From: an uncultured Collinsella sp. | GTDB taxonomy: Bacteria; Actinomycetota; Coriobacteriia; Coriobacteriales; Coriobacteriaceae | Assembly (NCBI GenBank): GCA_934654795.1 | Contig: CAKUGT010000010.1 | Coordinates: forward strand, 1 to 61,495 | Reading direction: 5' to 3' | DNA length: 61,495 nt | Made by a program: the position numbers and the translations under genes | Part shown: one piece after another, positions 16,034 through 25,643 of the stretch | Layout: each line of letters opens with the position of its first letter | How positions within the stretch are numbered: position 1 is the stretch's first letter | Notes under the pieces: generated by a model | What the model was told of the DNA's origin: nothing | What the model saw: the letters and a program-made list of their open reading frames with translations, nothing else | The model's database searches: none

Positions 16034-17119
16034 CTATTCCTCTTTGGCAAGATCGAAGGTCACGGTGATTCGATCACGCGAAACGCGAATCTTTGGGTCG
16101 CCGCAAAGGTTGAGATAGTACCGGGCGGCAAGGTCATTAAAGTCGCGCTCCACAGCACGCGAAAACTGTGCCATGTCATCCTTGGCAATACGTAGCCCGC
16201 GACGATCTTTCGCAAGATCGACAGGAGCCGGCGCATGCGAGGAAGAATCACGCTCGCGCAGCAAACGCGCGGTCACACCGCGAACGGGCTTAATCTGCCC
16301 TGCCAAAATGCGATGTGCCGTGCGCTCGGACATCTCAAGACCCAAACCCGAACAGATGCGGATAAAGTCCTCGGCATCAGAGGCAAGGCCTAAACGATCG
16401 ACAACCGGAAGCTCGCTCTCGTCATCAATAAACAGGAGACGCGACGTATCGAGCCGGCTTGACGCCTGAGCATAAAGGGTCGCGGCAATCTCAGACGGAG
16501 AACCAAGATAGACATCGCAACCACGCAACTCCTCGAGCGCAAACTCACAGGCAGCGCGAATAATATTATGCGGACCGCGAGCACAGACATAACGTCCGTC
16601 CTCATCCTTGACGGCCTGGGGCCAGCTGGACTGATCGGCGCGCTCACTGAGGCGGTCGGCCGCAACGCTCACCTTAAAGGCTGAACCAAGATCGACACCG
16701 GACGTGACCACACGGGCCTCGTCGGTGTTCTGCTTGATCGAAAACAATGCCATGCCACGACCGTGAACGCCCCAACGGTCCATCTTCATGCTCTCGAGCT
16801 TGGAGGTAACGCGAGCATCGAAGATTCGCTCTTGCATATCCTGCGGAACACCCGAGCCGTTATCCAGAAAGACAAGCGTGCGGACGCCATCTTCCTTGGT
16901 CGTAGCGAGAAAGACCTTGTCGGCGCCGGCATCGCGAGCATTACGGAGCATTTCGATGACGATATCCTCGACATGCTGAATGTCGTGCTTTGCCTGGCGC
17001 CGCTCGGCCTCCGAAACGCGGAGGCGGACATACCCCTCGCCAAGGTTCTCCTCGACGCGAAGGTTGCCCTCCCCCGACATCGACGCGATAAATGAGATGA
17101 GCTCGTTCGCGTCGCTCAT
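16034..17119 (-). CDS. GHKL-fold ATP-binding protein of unknown function
   Basis: A 361-residue protein whose N-terminal half is a histidine-kinase-like ATPase domain. It has the N box (EDIVIEMLRNARDAGAD), G1 box (DNGSGVP) and a G2-like loop (WGVHGRGMALFSIK). There is no HisKA dimerisation helix, no transmembrane segment and no receiver domain, so it is not an ordinary sensor kinase. The C-terminal half is unrecognised. It starts 1 nt after rny ends and lies just before spoVS, where Bacillus has the phosphodiesterase gene ymdB. A link to RNA decay or to SpoVS is inference from this placement. Confidence 0.7.
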   Translation of the reverse strand: MSDANELISFIASMSGEGNLRVEENLGEGYVRLRVSEAERRQAKHDIQHVEDIVIEMLRNARDAGADKVFLATTKEDGVRTLVFLDNGSGVPQDMQERIFDARVTSKLESMKMDRWGVHGRGMALFSIKQNTDEARVVTSGVDLGSAFKVSVAADRLSERADQSSWPQAVKDEDGRYVCARGPHNIIRAACEFALEELRGCDVYLGSPSEIAATLYAQASSRLDTSRLLFIDDESELPVVDRLGLASDAEDFIRICSGLGLEMSERTAHRILAGQIKPVRGVTARLLRERDSSSHAPAPVDLAKDRRGLRIAKDDMAQFSRAVERDFNDLAARYYLNLCGDPKIRVSRDRITVTFDLAKEE

Positions 17120-17120
17120 G

Positions 17121-18671
17121 TTATTTAGCGATATCGACAGCGCGGCTCTCGCGAATCACGACGACGCGCACCTGACCGGGATACTCCATCTCTTCCTCGA
17201 TCTGATGGGCGATATCGTGAGCCAGGACCGTGGACTGGGCATCGGAGATCTTGTCCGGCTGAACCATGACGTGGACCTCGCGACCAGCCTGCATGGCATA
17301 GGTACGCTCGACGCCGTCATGGGAGTTGGCGATCTCCTCGAGCTTCTCAAGACGCTTGATGTAGTTCTCGGCAGACTCGCGACGGGCACCGGGGCGAGAG
17401 GCAGAGACAGCATCGGCGGCCTGTACCAGGACATCGAGCACCGTGTTGGGGTCGACATCGGCATGGTGAGCCTCGATAGCGTGGACGATAACGGGCTTTT
17501 CGCCATAACGGCGGGCAAGCTCGGCGCCGATGACGGCATGCGGGCCCTCGACATCATGGTCGATTGCCTTGCCCAGGTCGTGCAGCAGGCCGGCGCGCTT
17601 GGCGGTCACAACGTCCAGGCCAAGCTCAGAAGCCATCACGCCGCACAGGTCAGAGACTTCGAGGGAGTGCTGAAGCACGTTCTGACCAAACGAAGTACGG
17701 TAGCGCAGGGCACCAAGGGTCTTGACGATCTCGGGGTGCAGGTCGTGAATGCCGGTATCGAAGGCAGCCTGCTCGCCAGCCTCGCGCACGCGCTGCTGAA
17801 CCAGGTCGGCAGCCTTGTGATACATCTCCTCGATGCGGGCGGGGTGAATGCGGCCGTCGGCGATGAGGTTCTCGAGGGCAACACGAGCGGTCTCACGACG
17901 GACTGGGTCGAAGCTCGAAAGAACGACGGTCTCGGGCGTGTCGTCGATCACGAGGTTGACGCCGGAGACCTGCTCGAAGGTCCGGATGTTGCGACCCTCG
18001 CGACCGATGATACGGCCCTTGAGGTCATCAGAGGGAATGTGCACGGAGGTAACGGTGACCTCGGCAGTGTGGTCGGCAGCGCAGCGCTGAATCGCCAGGG
18101 ACAGAATCTCCTGGGCGGTCTTGTGGCACTCGGCGCGAACCTGCTGCTCGGACTCGCGAATGATCGTGGCGGCCTCGTGGGTGACCTCGCCGCGAACCTT
18201 ATCGAGGAGCTCCTTGTGGGCGTCCTCGCGGGTAAGGTCGGCGATACGCTCGAGCTCGGAGGTCTGCTTTGCGCAGAGCTCCTCGAGCTCTCGGGAGCGC
18301 TTCTCGACCTGACCGGCCTGGCTGGACAGCTGATGCTCGCGCTTGTCGAGAGCGTCGTTGCGGCGATCGAGGGATTCCTCGCGCTGCATCACGCGGTTCT
18401 CGAGCGTACGAATCTCGCTCTTGCGCTGCTTGTCCTCGGCCTCGGCGGCCTGCTTGTTTTTGATGATCTCCTCTTTAGCCTCGAGCAGAGCCTCTTTTTT
18501 GAGGGTCTCGGCCTGACGCTTTGCATCACCGATCAGGGACTCAGCCTGTGCGTGTGCCGACTGGATCTTTTCGTCGGCCTCGTGAAGACTACCCTGCTTG
18601 GCGGTGCGCATGTAGGCAATGGCGGCGATAGCACCCAAAACGATGCCAACGAGCGCTGCGATGATAGGCAT
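17121..18671 (-). CDS. rny: Ribonuclease Y
   Basis: A 516-residue membrane-anchored endoribonuclease that starts mRNA decay. Parts in order: an N-terminal transmembrane anchor ([19 protein letters not shown]), a long charged coiled coil (about 25-190), a KH RNA-binding domain ([18 protein letters not shown]) and an HD phosphohydrolase domain with the metal ligands in [16 protein letters not shown] 18671 lies 5 nt after AGGAG; a GTG two codons earlier is within the site. With rnj and pnp, also in this window, it makes a near-complete Gram-positive mRNA-decay set. Confidence 0.96.
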   Translation of the reverse strand: MPIIAALVGIVLGAIAAIAYMRTAKQGSLHEADEKIQSAHAQAESLIGDAKRQAETLKKEALLEAKEEIIKNKQAAEAEDKQRKSEIRTLENRVMQREESLDRRNDALDKREHQLSSQAGQVEKRSRELEELCAKQTSELERIADLTREDAHKELLDKVRGEVTHEAATIIRESEQQVRAECHKTAQEILSLAIQRCAADHTAEVTVTSVHIPSDDLKGRIIGREGRNIRTFEQVSGVNLVIDDTPETVVLSSFDPVRRETARVALENLIADGRIHPARIEEMYHKAADLVQQRVREAGEQAAFDTGIHDLHPEIVKTLGALRYRTSFGQNVLQHSLEVSDLCGVMASELGLDVVTAKRAGLLHDLGKAIDHDVEGPHAVIGAELARRYGEKPVIVHAIEAHHADVDPNTVLDVLVQAADAVSASRPGARRESAENYIKRLEKLEEIANSHDGVERTYAMQAGREVHVMVQPDKISDAQSTVLAHDIAHQIEEEMEYPGQVRVVVIRESRAVDIAK

Positions 18672-18871
18672 GCTCACTCCTTTTTATGGATTCGTTACAC
18701 AACAAAGCGAACCGTCCTTACGAACGGCTCGCGACATTTGAGTAATATGGGCGCAGCTTATGCGGGTCGGATACAGATAAACATATAAACAAACTCATCA
18801 CAGATGAGCACATATCACAAAGCAAATGACAGTGTTTATCGTACGTTGAACCACAACAACTGTCAAATAAA

Positions 18872-18914
18872 TGGCCCCAGCACGGCGGCTAAAACGCGGT
18901 GAACGGCAGGGCCA
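18872..18914 (-). terminator. Candidate terminator after recX
   Basis: On the minus strand TGGCCC (18914-18909) pairs with GGGCCA (18877-18872), with further GC pairing inside, followed by TTTATTTG. Weak because the loop is long; it lies 15 nt after the recX stop. Confidence 0.4.
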
Positions 18915-18928
18915 CAAAACGCATACGC

Positions 18929-19621
18929 CTAAACCGCACATTCCTCGCGTTCGGCATCGAGACGTGCCTTAACGGCATCGGCGGCGATGTGATACGAGAA
19001 GCCCTTGCCCATCAAAAACCGAACCAGTTTTTCGAATCCGCGCGTCTCTGGAACACGACGCTTGGCGAGCAGGGCTGACGCACGCGCCAAATCGTCTTCG
19101 ACGGCAAAATAATTCTCAGGATAACCGGGAATGTCATCGAGCACGACATGACGGCGCTTGAGCTCGGTCTCGATTTTGCGCTGACCCCAACCGCGCCGCT
19201 TGCGTTCCTCGATAAAGTACGAGCAAAAGCGGTTCTCGTCTAAAAAGTGATACTCGGTGGCGCGTTCGACGGCGAAATCGATCGCGGGCTGGTGAAAGCC
19301 GTAGCAAGCCAGCTTGTCACGGACCTCACCCGTCGCATGGTCGCGGCGCGATAACATCTCAGTCACCATGGTAAGTGCACATTTACGCTCGATGAGCTGC
19401 ACCGCCTCACGAAAGTTGTCCCAATCACAGGGAAGATCGGGGCGGTTTTTGACATACAGGCGCGCGACCCGCACGGGAATCCAAATGGACCGCTCAAAAC
19501 CGCCCTCAAGCTCACAATCGATATGTGCGCAAGGCTTTTTGGACGCATACCCGCTCGAGAACGAGGAGGCCGCCTTCTTATCGGGAAAGACGACCGTGGC
19601 CTCGGTCACCGTATACGACAT
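18929..19621 (-). CDS. recX: RecA regulatory protein RecX
   Basis: A 230-residue modulator that binds and limits RecA filaments. It has the typical three-helix repeats (TEMLSRRDHATGEVRDKL, FLDENRFCSYFIEERKRRGWG) and a basic C-terminal repeat. Start ATG 19621, 11 nt after the recA stop, so it is co-expressed with recA from the LexA-controlled promoter. The N-terminal 60 residues are less conserved in the family, so exact start placement is moderately sure. Confidence 0.92.
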   Translation of the reverse strand: MSYTVTEATVVFPDKKAASSFSSGYASKKPCAHIDCELEGGFERSIWIPVRVARLYVKNRPDLPCDWDNFREAVQLIERKCALTMVTEMLSRRDHATGEVRDKLACYGFHQPAIDFAVERATEYHFLDENRFCSYFIEERKRRGWGQRKIETELKRRHVVLDDIPGYPENYFAVEDDLARASALLAKRRVPETRGFEKLVRFLMGKGFSYHIAADAVKARLDAEREECAV

Positions 19622-19632
19622 GAACGTAACCG

Positions 19633-20781
19633 CTACTCGTCGTCATCATCGAGCATGGCTGACCCATCGATGGCGTAAAGCTCGTCAAACTCCTCAGGCG
19701 CAGGCTGATCGGTCAGCTCAACCTCGGACGGAGCATCGTCATCAAACTCAAGTCCGCAGGCAAGACGGACCTTATGCTCAATCTCGTCGGCGCAATCGGG
19801 GTGTTCGCGCAAGAACGCCTTGGCAGCCTCGCGACCGTTGCCGAGCTTGTCCTCGCCATAGGCAAACCAAGAGCCCATCTTCTTGCAGATGCCGCACTCG
19901 ACAGCCATGTCCAAGATCGAGCCCTCCTTAGAGATGCCCGTACCGTACATGATGTCGAACTCAGCAGAACGGAACGGAGCTGCCACCTTGTTCTTAACGA
20001 CCTTGGCGCGCACGCGGTTACCGATAACCTCGTCCTTAAGCTTAATGCTGTCGATGCGGCGAATGTCGATACGCACCGAAGAGAAGAACTTAAGGGCGCG
20101 GCCGCCCGTCGTGGTCTCGGGGTTGCCGAACATGACGCCGATCTTCTCTCGCAGCTGGTTAATGAAGATGCATGTCGTGTTGGACTTGGACAGCGAGCCG
20201 GCGAGCTTGCGGAGCGCCTGGCTCATCAGGCGAGCTTGCAAGCCGACCGTGGTATCGCCGATCTCTCCCTCGATCTCGGCACGCGGGGTCAGCGCGGCAA
20301 CGGAGTCGACGACGATGGCATCGATGGCGCCGGAACGCACGAGCATGTCAACAATCTCGAGCGCCTGCTCACCCGTATCAGGCTGGGAAATCAGTACCTC
20401 GTCGATATCCACGCCGATGCGCGCGGCATACGTGGGATCGAGCGCGTGCTCGGCATCGATAAATGCCACAACGCCACCCATTGCCTGGGCCTCGGCCAGG
20501 ATCTCGAGCGAAAGCGTCGTCTTACCGGAGGACTCAGGACCGTAAATCTCGACGATACGGCCGCGCGGCACACCGCCGATACCCAGAGCGGCATCGAGTG
20601 CCAGAGCGCCCGTGGGGATGGCCTCGACCTCGAGCTCGGGGCCACCGTCGCCGTACCTCATGATGGAACCCTGGCCGAATTTCTTCTCGATCTCGGCCTT
20701 GGTGGTGGCGATCATCTCATCGCGCTCTTTACCCGTCGTGCGAGCATGAACGGTACGTACGGGACCTGAATTCTTGGCCAT
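19633..20781 (-). CDS. recA: Recombinase RecA
   Basis: A 382-residue ATP-dependent strand-exchange protein and coprotease for LexA cleavage. The Walker A motif GPESSGKTT, the L1/L2 DNA-binding region ([19 protein letters not shown]) and the acidic C-terminal tail are present. ATG 20781 follows AGAGGAGGG; the frame start at 20802 is not preceded by a binding site. A perfect LexA box lies 39 bp upstream. It stands downstream of cinA, as in many Gram-positive bacteria, where the two are linked to competence. Confidence 0.97.
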   Translation of the reverse strand: MAKNSGPVRTVHARTTGKERDEMIATTKAEIEKKFGQGSIMRYGDGGPELEVEAIPTGALALDAALGIGGVPRGRIVEIYGPESSGKTTLSLEILAEAQAMGGVVAFIDAEHALDPTYAARIGVDIDEVLISQPDTGEQALEIVDMLVRSGAIDAIVVDSVAALTPRAEIEGEIGDTTVGLQARLMSQALRKLAGSLSKSNTTCIFINQLREKIGVMFGNPETTTGGRALKFFSSVRIDIRRIDSIKLKDEVIGNRVRAKVVKNKVAAPFRSAEFDIMYGTGISKEGSILDMAVECGICKKMGSWFAYGEDKLGNGREAAKAFLREHPDCADEIEHKVRLACGLEFDDDAPSEVELTDQPAPEEFDELYAIDGSAMLDDDDE

Positions 20782-20819
20782 GAAAAGCCCTCCTCTTAAC
20801 AACCTGCATCGATAATAAA

Positions 20820-20833
20820 CGAACGGCTGTTCG
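20820..20833. promoter_or_regulatory. LexA box of recA
   Basis: CGAACGGCTGTTCG, a perfect match to CGAACN4GTTCG, in the 258-bp gap between cinA and recA and 39 bp before the recA ATG. Confidence 0.9.
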
Positions 20834-21010
20834 TGGTCAACCGTTCAGATAAATCATATGCAGCCGACCTTTCCAAAACCCAACCAAACGCCGACCAAAC
20901 ACTGACCAAATGCTTGACCAAAAAGGGCCAAATATAAGCAAGGAAGGCGAAAATAAAATCTATGACCAGCAAAAACGCTGAATTTGTCAGAGGTCCCTAT
21001 CTCCACAATT

Positions 21011-21030
21011 AAGGGGCCCTAAGGCCCCTT
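21011..21030 (-). terminator. Hairpin after cinA (weak terminator candidate)
   Basis: AAGGGGCC and GGCCCCTT form an 8-bp stem with a CTAA loop 9 nt beyond the cinA stop. The following AATTG is a poor U-tract, so termination may be partial. Confidence 0.45.
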
Positions 21031-21039
21031 AAAACACGT

Positions 21040-21570
21040 CTATTCCATAGAGTTGAGCACAAGGGCAATGCGTCCCAATGCCTCCGCGACCGCATGGGCA
21101 CGAACACACGAACGGTCGCCCTCATAGTGGCAGCGCACAGAGTCCACGACCGGCACTTCTCCATCAGCCGCGCGATACGCCCAGCCAATATAGAAAGTGC
21201 CAGCCGGATCGTCCTCAGTGCCGCCGCCGGGGCCGGCATAACCCGTTGCGCTCACTGCAATATCGCTCTGGTACAGCTCCAGCGAACCAGCCGCCATCTC
21301 GCGCGCGGTCTGATGCGACACCGCGGTATAGCGGTCGAGTGTCTCCTGCTCAACACCCAAAACGCGATGCTTGATCTCATCGCAGTAGGTCACAGCACCG
21401 CCACGCAGCACCGCCGAGGCGCCCGGGATATCGGCAATCGTCGAGGCGATCATACCTGCTGTCAGCGACTCAGCCGTCGAAACCGTCACGCCCCGAGCGC
21501 TCGCGCGCTCGACAATATCGCGCGCCAGCTCCTCGTTATGTGCGGAAATCTGCTCAAAAGAGTCCGTCAT
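21040..21570 (-). CDS. cinA: CinA C-terminal-type nicotinamide-nucleotide amidase
   Basis: A 176-residue stand-alone PncC/CinA C-terminal domain, which deamidates nicotinamide mononucleotide. Motifs are VSTAESLTAGMIASTI and SATGYAGPGGGT. The N-terminal MoCF-like domain of full-length CinA is absent. ATG 21570 is taken; a GTG two codons upstream at 21576 is equally near the pgsA stop at 21583. Order pgsA-cinA-recA is the one known from Bacillus and streptococci, where cinA-recA is competence-related. Confidence 0.9.
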   Translation of the reverse strand: MTDSFEQISAHNEELARDIVERASARGVTVSTAESLTAGMIASTIADIPGASAVLRGGAVTYCDEIKHRVLGVEQETLDRYTAVSHQTAREMAAGSLELYQSDIAVSATGYAGPGGGTEDDPAGTFYIGWAYRAADGEVPVVDSVRCHYEGDRSCVRAHAVAEALGRIALVLNSME

Positions 21571-21582
21571 ACCCACCAGGAC

Positions 21583-22221
21583 CTAGACCGAAAAGACGAT
21601 CTTGCGGCAGTTCCAGAAGTACTGAGCGCCCGAGATAACGGTCAGGATAACGGCCACGGCGTACAGGAAGCGCGACACCGAGTAGATGCCGAGCGTCAGC
21701 GCCAGCGGGCCAAGGTGCAAGCCGGCCATCGCAAAGACGCACAGGTAACCGCAGATGGAGACCATCGTGGTCGCCGTCTTGTACTTGCCGAGCTTATCGG
21801 CGGCAACGACCACGCCGGCGGCACTCGCAACCATGCGCAGGGCGCTTACCAACAGCTCGCGGAATAAGATGATGAACACGGACCAAACCGACACGGCGCC
21901 AAAGTCCAAGAACAGCAGCAAGGCCGAGAACACGAGTAGCTTGTCGGCGATGGGGTCCAAGAATTTACCGAAGTCGGTAATCTCGTTGCGTGAGCGCGCC
22001 AGATAGCCGTCAACTTTATCGGTGCACGACAGGATGACGTACAGAATGAAGGCTGCGGCAGCGAGCGGGCCGTCGAAGGTGCTCCAATCCGTGCCGGCAA
22101 CGCTCGTGTGAGACAGCGCCGACACGATCATGAACACCGGGATAAAGACGATGCGCACGCACGTCACGATGTTGGCGGGCGTCCAGACACTCGTCAGTTC
22201 CTTATTGCTCTCGTTAGCCAC
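21583..22221 (-). CDS. pgsA: CDP-diacylglycerol--glycerol-3-phosphate 3-phosphatidyltransferase
   Basis: A 212-residue integral membrane enzyme making phosphatidylglycerol phosphate. The CDP-alcohol transferase motif is complete (DKVDGYLAR ... GKFLDPIADK), with about five membrane segments. The N-terminus (SVWTPANIVTCVRIVFIP) is typical of PgsA. Start ATG 22221, 9 nt after the rimO stop. More standard in sequence and context than the paralogue at 603. Confidence 0.93.
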   Translation of the reverse strand: MANESNKELTSVWTPANIVTCVRIVFIPVFMIVSALSHTSVAGTDWSTFDGPLAAAAFILYVILSCTDKVDGYLARSRNEITDFGKFLDPIADKLLVFSALLLFLDFGAVSVWSVFIILFRELLVSALRMVASAAGVVVAADKLGKYKTATTMVSICGYLCVFAMAGLHLGPLALTLGIYSVSRFLYAVAVILTVISGAQYFWNCRKIVFSV

Positions 22222-22230
22222 AACGCGCTC

Positions 22231-23580
22231 CTACTCCACAACATGACCGATAAGCTCATAGCAGAAGCTATCGGTAAACTCGACCGTCAGAATATCGCCC
22301 ACGGACGCCTCGCTGGCGTCCAGGTGCACCGCGCCATCGGAATCGGGCGCCTGGAACCAGGCATGGCCGATCAGCTCGGCGCCGTCCTCGGTCTCTTCGA
22401 TACCGTCGACGATCACCTGGGCTCGTTCGCCCACATGTGCGGCAGTTGCAGCAAAACCGAGCGACTCGGCCAAGTCCATGGCCTCCTGGGCGCGCTCGAG
22501 CTTGACCTCTTCGTCGACCTGACCCTCCATCTTGGCGGCCAGGCTGCCCTCCTCCTGCGAGTAGGCAAAGACACTCGTGTAGTCAAAGCCGACGGTGTCC
22601 ATAAAGTCGATAAGGTCGCGGAACTCGTCGTCGGTCTCGGTCGGGAAGCCGACCATGGCCGTGGAGCGAATCACGATACCGGGGATGCGCTCGCGAAGGT
22701 CGCGGAACAGGTCCTCGAGCTCCTGGCGCGAACCGGATCGACGCATGGCCTTAAGGATGCGAGCATCGCAGTGCTGCACGGGGATATCGATATAGGGCAG
22801 CACCTCGGGCGTATCACGAATGGTCTCAATGAGCTCGTCAGTCATGCCCTCGGGCTGCAAGTAGAGCACACGGACCCAGACGTTGTGCGGGCGCACGGCC
22901 TCGGCGACGGCACGCAGCAGCTGCGCCAGATTGCGCGGCGAGCCCTCGGCGACGTCCTCGTCGGCAAAGTCGGTGCCCCAAATTCCCGTGTCCTGGCCGA
23001 TCAGCACAATCTCTCGCACGCCACCGGCAACCAAGTCGCGCACCTCGGAAATAATGCTCTCGGCATTGCGCGAGTGATAACGACCGCGGATATAAGGGAT
23101 CATGCAGAAGCTGCAGAAGCGGTTGCAGCCATCGGAAATCTTGACGTAGGCGACAGCGCCCTCGACAGTGCGCTTGACTTGCGGAATATAGGCAGCGATC
23201 TCACGCTCGACACCCAGCACGCCATCGATAACCGCCACGATGCCGTCCTCCTCGTCAGCCTTCACAAAGGCAGCGACCTCGGGCAGCTCGTCAGGCAGGT
23301 CGTCGCCATAGCGCGACGGCACACAGCCGCACATGACGATGGGGCAAGAACGAACGCCGTCCTGAACCTCGTTAGCGAGCTCGAGGGTGGTCTCGATGCT
23401 CTCGGACGTTGCGGAGGCGAGGAACGAGCATGTATTGACGATGGCGATATCGGCATCCTGCGGGTCGAATGCCTCCTCGTAGCCTGCGGCAGTCAAAAGA
23501 GAACGCATGCGGTCGGTGTCAACCTCGTTCTTAGCGCACCCGAGGGTAATGTAGAGCACGGAGCCCAACGGTGTATCCAT
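22231..23580 (-). CDS. rimO: Ribosomal protein S12 methylthiotransferase
   Basis: A 449-residue radical-SAM enzyme that methylthiolates an Asp of ribosomal protein S12. It has the N-terminal TLGCAKNEVDTDRM typical of RimO, the radical-SAM cluster SDGCNRFCSFC and a C-terminal TRAM domain. The YHSRNAESI and PVQHCDARILKAM stretches favour RimO over MiaB. Start ATG 23580. It lies upstream of pgsA, as in other Gram-positive genomes. Confidence 0.95.
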   Translation of the reverse strand: MDTPLGSVLYITLGCAKNEVDTDRMRSLLTAAGYEEAFDPQDADIAIVNTCSFLASATSESIETTLELANEVQDGVRSCPIVMCGCVPSRYGDDLPDELPEVAAFVKADEEDGIVAVIDGVLGVEREIAAYIPQVKRTVEGAVAYVKISDGCNRFCSFCMIPYIRGRYHSRNAESIISEVRDLVAGGVREIVLIGQDTGIWGTDFADEDVAEGSPRNLAQLLRAVAEAVRPHNVWVRVLYLQPEGMTDELIETIRDTPEVLPYIDIPVQHCDARILKAMRRSGSRQELEDLFRDLRERIPGIVIRSTAMVGFPTETDDEFRDLIDFMDTVGFDYTSVFAYSQEEGSLAAKMEGQVDEEVKLERAQEAMDLAESLGFAATAAHVGERAQVIVDGIEETEDGAELIGHAWFQAPDSDGAVHLDASEASVGDILTVEFTDSFCYELIGHVVE

Positions 23581-23607
23581 GTTGGAGAGCGGTCCTTTCG
23601 AAAGATA

Positions 23608-24105
23608 TTAGCGGTAGTTGGTGAACTGTAGCGGCTGGCCGTAGTCCTGGTCGCGCAGGAACTGGATAACGGTCTGCAACGCGTCCTTCGAAGCAGAGGA
23701 AACACGCAGCTTGTCGGCCTCGATGGTCACCTTGACCTTGAGCTTTTGGTCCTTGATGTCCTTATTGATCTTCTTGGCGGTCGCCGGGTCGATACCCTCG
23801 ACGATATGGCCGAGTACGCGCACGGTGCCGCCCGATGCCGCCTGCGGAGCATCCCACGAGACAGCCTTGAGGTCGATGCCGCGCTTGATGAGCTTGGAGC
23901 TCAGGACATCGATGATCTGCTTGGAGACAAAGTCGGCCGGGGCGTTGATCATAAAGAGTTTGTCGCCCTTCGAAAGCTCGATCGTAGCGCCGGAATCCTT
24001 CAGGTCATAGCGCTGGGAAATCTCGCGCGTGGTCTGCTGGAAGGCGTTGTCGACCTCTTGTATGTTGACCTCGGACACGACGTCGAAGCTGGAATCTTTA
24101 GCCAT
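23608..24105 (-). CDS. YajQ-family nucleotide-binding protein
   Basis: A 165-residue protein of two alpha/beta domains. It has the family start SSFDVVSEVNIQEVDNAF, the RYDLKDSGATIEL strand and the C-terminal RVSSASKDALQTVIQFL. Members bind nucleotides or tRNA/rRNA, and in Xanthomonas a homologue binds cyclic di-GMP; function here is undetermined. Start ATG 24105 follows GAAAGGA. It lies 26 nt after rodZ and 27 nt before rimO, so probably in the same transcript. Confidence 0.92.
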   Translation of the reverse strand: MAKDSSFDVVSEVNIQEVDNAFQQTTREISQRYDLKDSGATIELSKGDKLFMINAPADFVSKQIIDVLSSKLIKRGIDLKAVSWDAPQAASGGTVRVLGHIVEGIDPATAKKINKDIKDQKLKVKVTIEADKLRVSSASKDALQTVIQFLRDQDYGQPLQFTNYR

Positions 24106-24131
24106 GATGTTTCCTTTCGCGTACGAGCGGC

Positions 24132-25643
24132 TTAGTAGCTATCGTACGAATAGTCGGTAGAATCGGTGGGCGTCTGGCCGTCAGTTGCGGTATCGGCGCC
24201 ATCCGTGGACTGGGCATCGGTACCGTCGGTGGTGTCGTTACCATCGGTGGCGTCGGCACCATCAGAACTTTCACCATTCTCGGAATCAGTCGTCTCCTTC
24301 TTGGGAACGGTGATCGTCACACGTGCCACGCCCGAGGTCTTGGTATCGTAACGGACCTTTTCACCGTTCTTGGTAACGGTGACATCGGAAGGCTTGGACG
24401 TGGTGATCTCGATCGAGGACTCGGGCGAGTACTCCTGCTCAAAGGGGCCAGTCGCTTGGGCGCCATAGACCGACTTGCCGTCGACCTTGACCTCAATCCA
24501 CGCGGTCTTTCCCTTGGCAACGGAGACTTTGACCTTCGTGACCTCGTTCTCTTCCTTCTTGGCCGTCGTCTTGGTAGCGTCCGAGTCAGTCGACTCATCC
24601 GTCGCCTCATCGGTGTCTTCGTCCTCGTCGACCGTTTCGGTCTTCTTAGAAGACTTCTTGGTCGTCGTCTTGGTAGCAGTGGGCGTCTCGGGCGTGGTCT
24701 CGGGCGCCGAAGATGCGCAGCCGCGCAGAAGCACCACGATGAGCACGATCAGCAGCAACGCCACGGCACCGATACCGGCGTAGACGATACGCGGATCGAG
24801 CCCGTTGTTTTGAGGAGCACGGGAACCGCCGCGTCCACGACTGAAACTGCTGCGGCCGCCTCCCTGAGGCATACGGCCACGATTGCTATCGGAACGGCCG
24901 CGATAGCCACCCTGGCCCTGAAGGCTGCGCTGACCCGAGCGGGGCGCAAGTTCACCGCGGCCTTGATAGCCACGCTGGCCCGCACGCGGAGCCGAAGAGC
25001 GCTGGCCATACGGCTGTGGTTGAGAGCGAAGACGCGGCGTCACCTGCGTGGTATCGGCGTCCGCATAGCCACTGCGAGAGCGTCCGGTGGAGATACCACG
25101 GTGACCGCGATCGGAATAGCCGCCGTCGCCGTAGCCGGCACGAGGGTCACGCGCCACGCCGCGGGCAGCGGGAAGCGCACGGTCCTCGGGCATCGGCGTA
25201 CTGCGGAACCGGTCACGCTGCGAGCGAATCTCCTCGCCCGAACCAGTCTCGGTAATATAACCGGCCTGCTGAGGACGCTGTCCATAGCGAGTCGAACGAC
25301 CGCCCTGAACCATCAGGAAGCGCCCGTTATCGACAGAGGAACGCGAATTGACGTAGCCGGCGGCGTCCTGAAAACGACCGCCCTGCTGCGACGTCTCGCG
25401 CTCGTATGCCATCAGCTCGTCAAAGTAGGCATTGACGACCTCGCGTGGATTGAGGCCCAAAAAGCGAGCATAGCTCGAAATCATGCCCTGCGCATAGCCG
25501 CGCGGCGGCATCGAAGCAAAGTTACCGGTCTCGAAAAACTCGATGATCTGCGGCCTGATTTTGATGGTGTTGGCGACCTGCTGAATGGAAAGGCCCATTC
25601 GGCGACGCTGCTCGAGCAGCATGTCACCAAAGCGTGCAGCCAT
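24132..25643 (-). CDS. RodZ-like helix-turn-helix membrane protein with RG-rich linker
   Basis: A 503-residue protein. Residues 1-75 form the HTH_25 domain (MGLSIQQVANTIKIRPQIIEFFETG). About 85-285 is a disordered linker rich in Arg, Gly, Gln and Tyr (many SGYAD, GQRGYQGRG, RGRGGSR units). One membrane segment follows near 290-310, then an extracytoplasmic DUF4115-like beta domain and a Thr/Asp/Ser-rich tail. In RodZ the HTH binds MreB. Family members in Bacillus (YmfM) sit before pgsA as here. The TGA of ftsK overlaps its ATG (TGATG). The RG-rich linker is unusual. Confidence 0.85.
   Translation of the reverse strand: MAARFGDMLLEQRRRMGLSIQQVANTIKIRPQIIEFFETGNFASMPPRGYAQGMISSYARFLGLNPREVVNAYFDELMAYERETSQQGGRFQDAAGYVNSRSSVDNGRFLMVQGGRSTRYGQRPQQAGYITETGSGEEIRSQRDRFRSTPMPEDRALPAARGVARDPRAGYGDGGYSDRGHRGISTGRSRSGYADADTTQVTPRLRSQPQPYGQRSSAPRAGQRGYQGRGELAPRSGQRSLQGQGGYRGRSDSNRGRMPQGGGRSSFSRGRGGSRAPQNNGLDPRIVYAGIGAVALLLIVLIVVLLRGCASSAPETTPETPTATKTTTKKSSKKTETVDEDEDTDEATDESTDSDATKTTAKKEENEVTKVKVSVAKGKTAWIEVKVDGKSVYGAQATGPFEQEYSPESSIEITTSKPSDVTVTKNGEKVRYDTKTSGVARVTITVPKKETTDSENGESSDGADATDGNDTTDGTDAQSTDGADTATDGQTPTDSTDYSYDSY

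Noticed and set aside
16980..18788. Open frame of 602 codons opposite rny
   Set aside because: Shadow of rny caused by high GC third positions; no motif or ribosome binding site.
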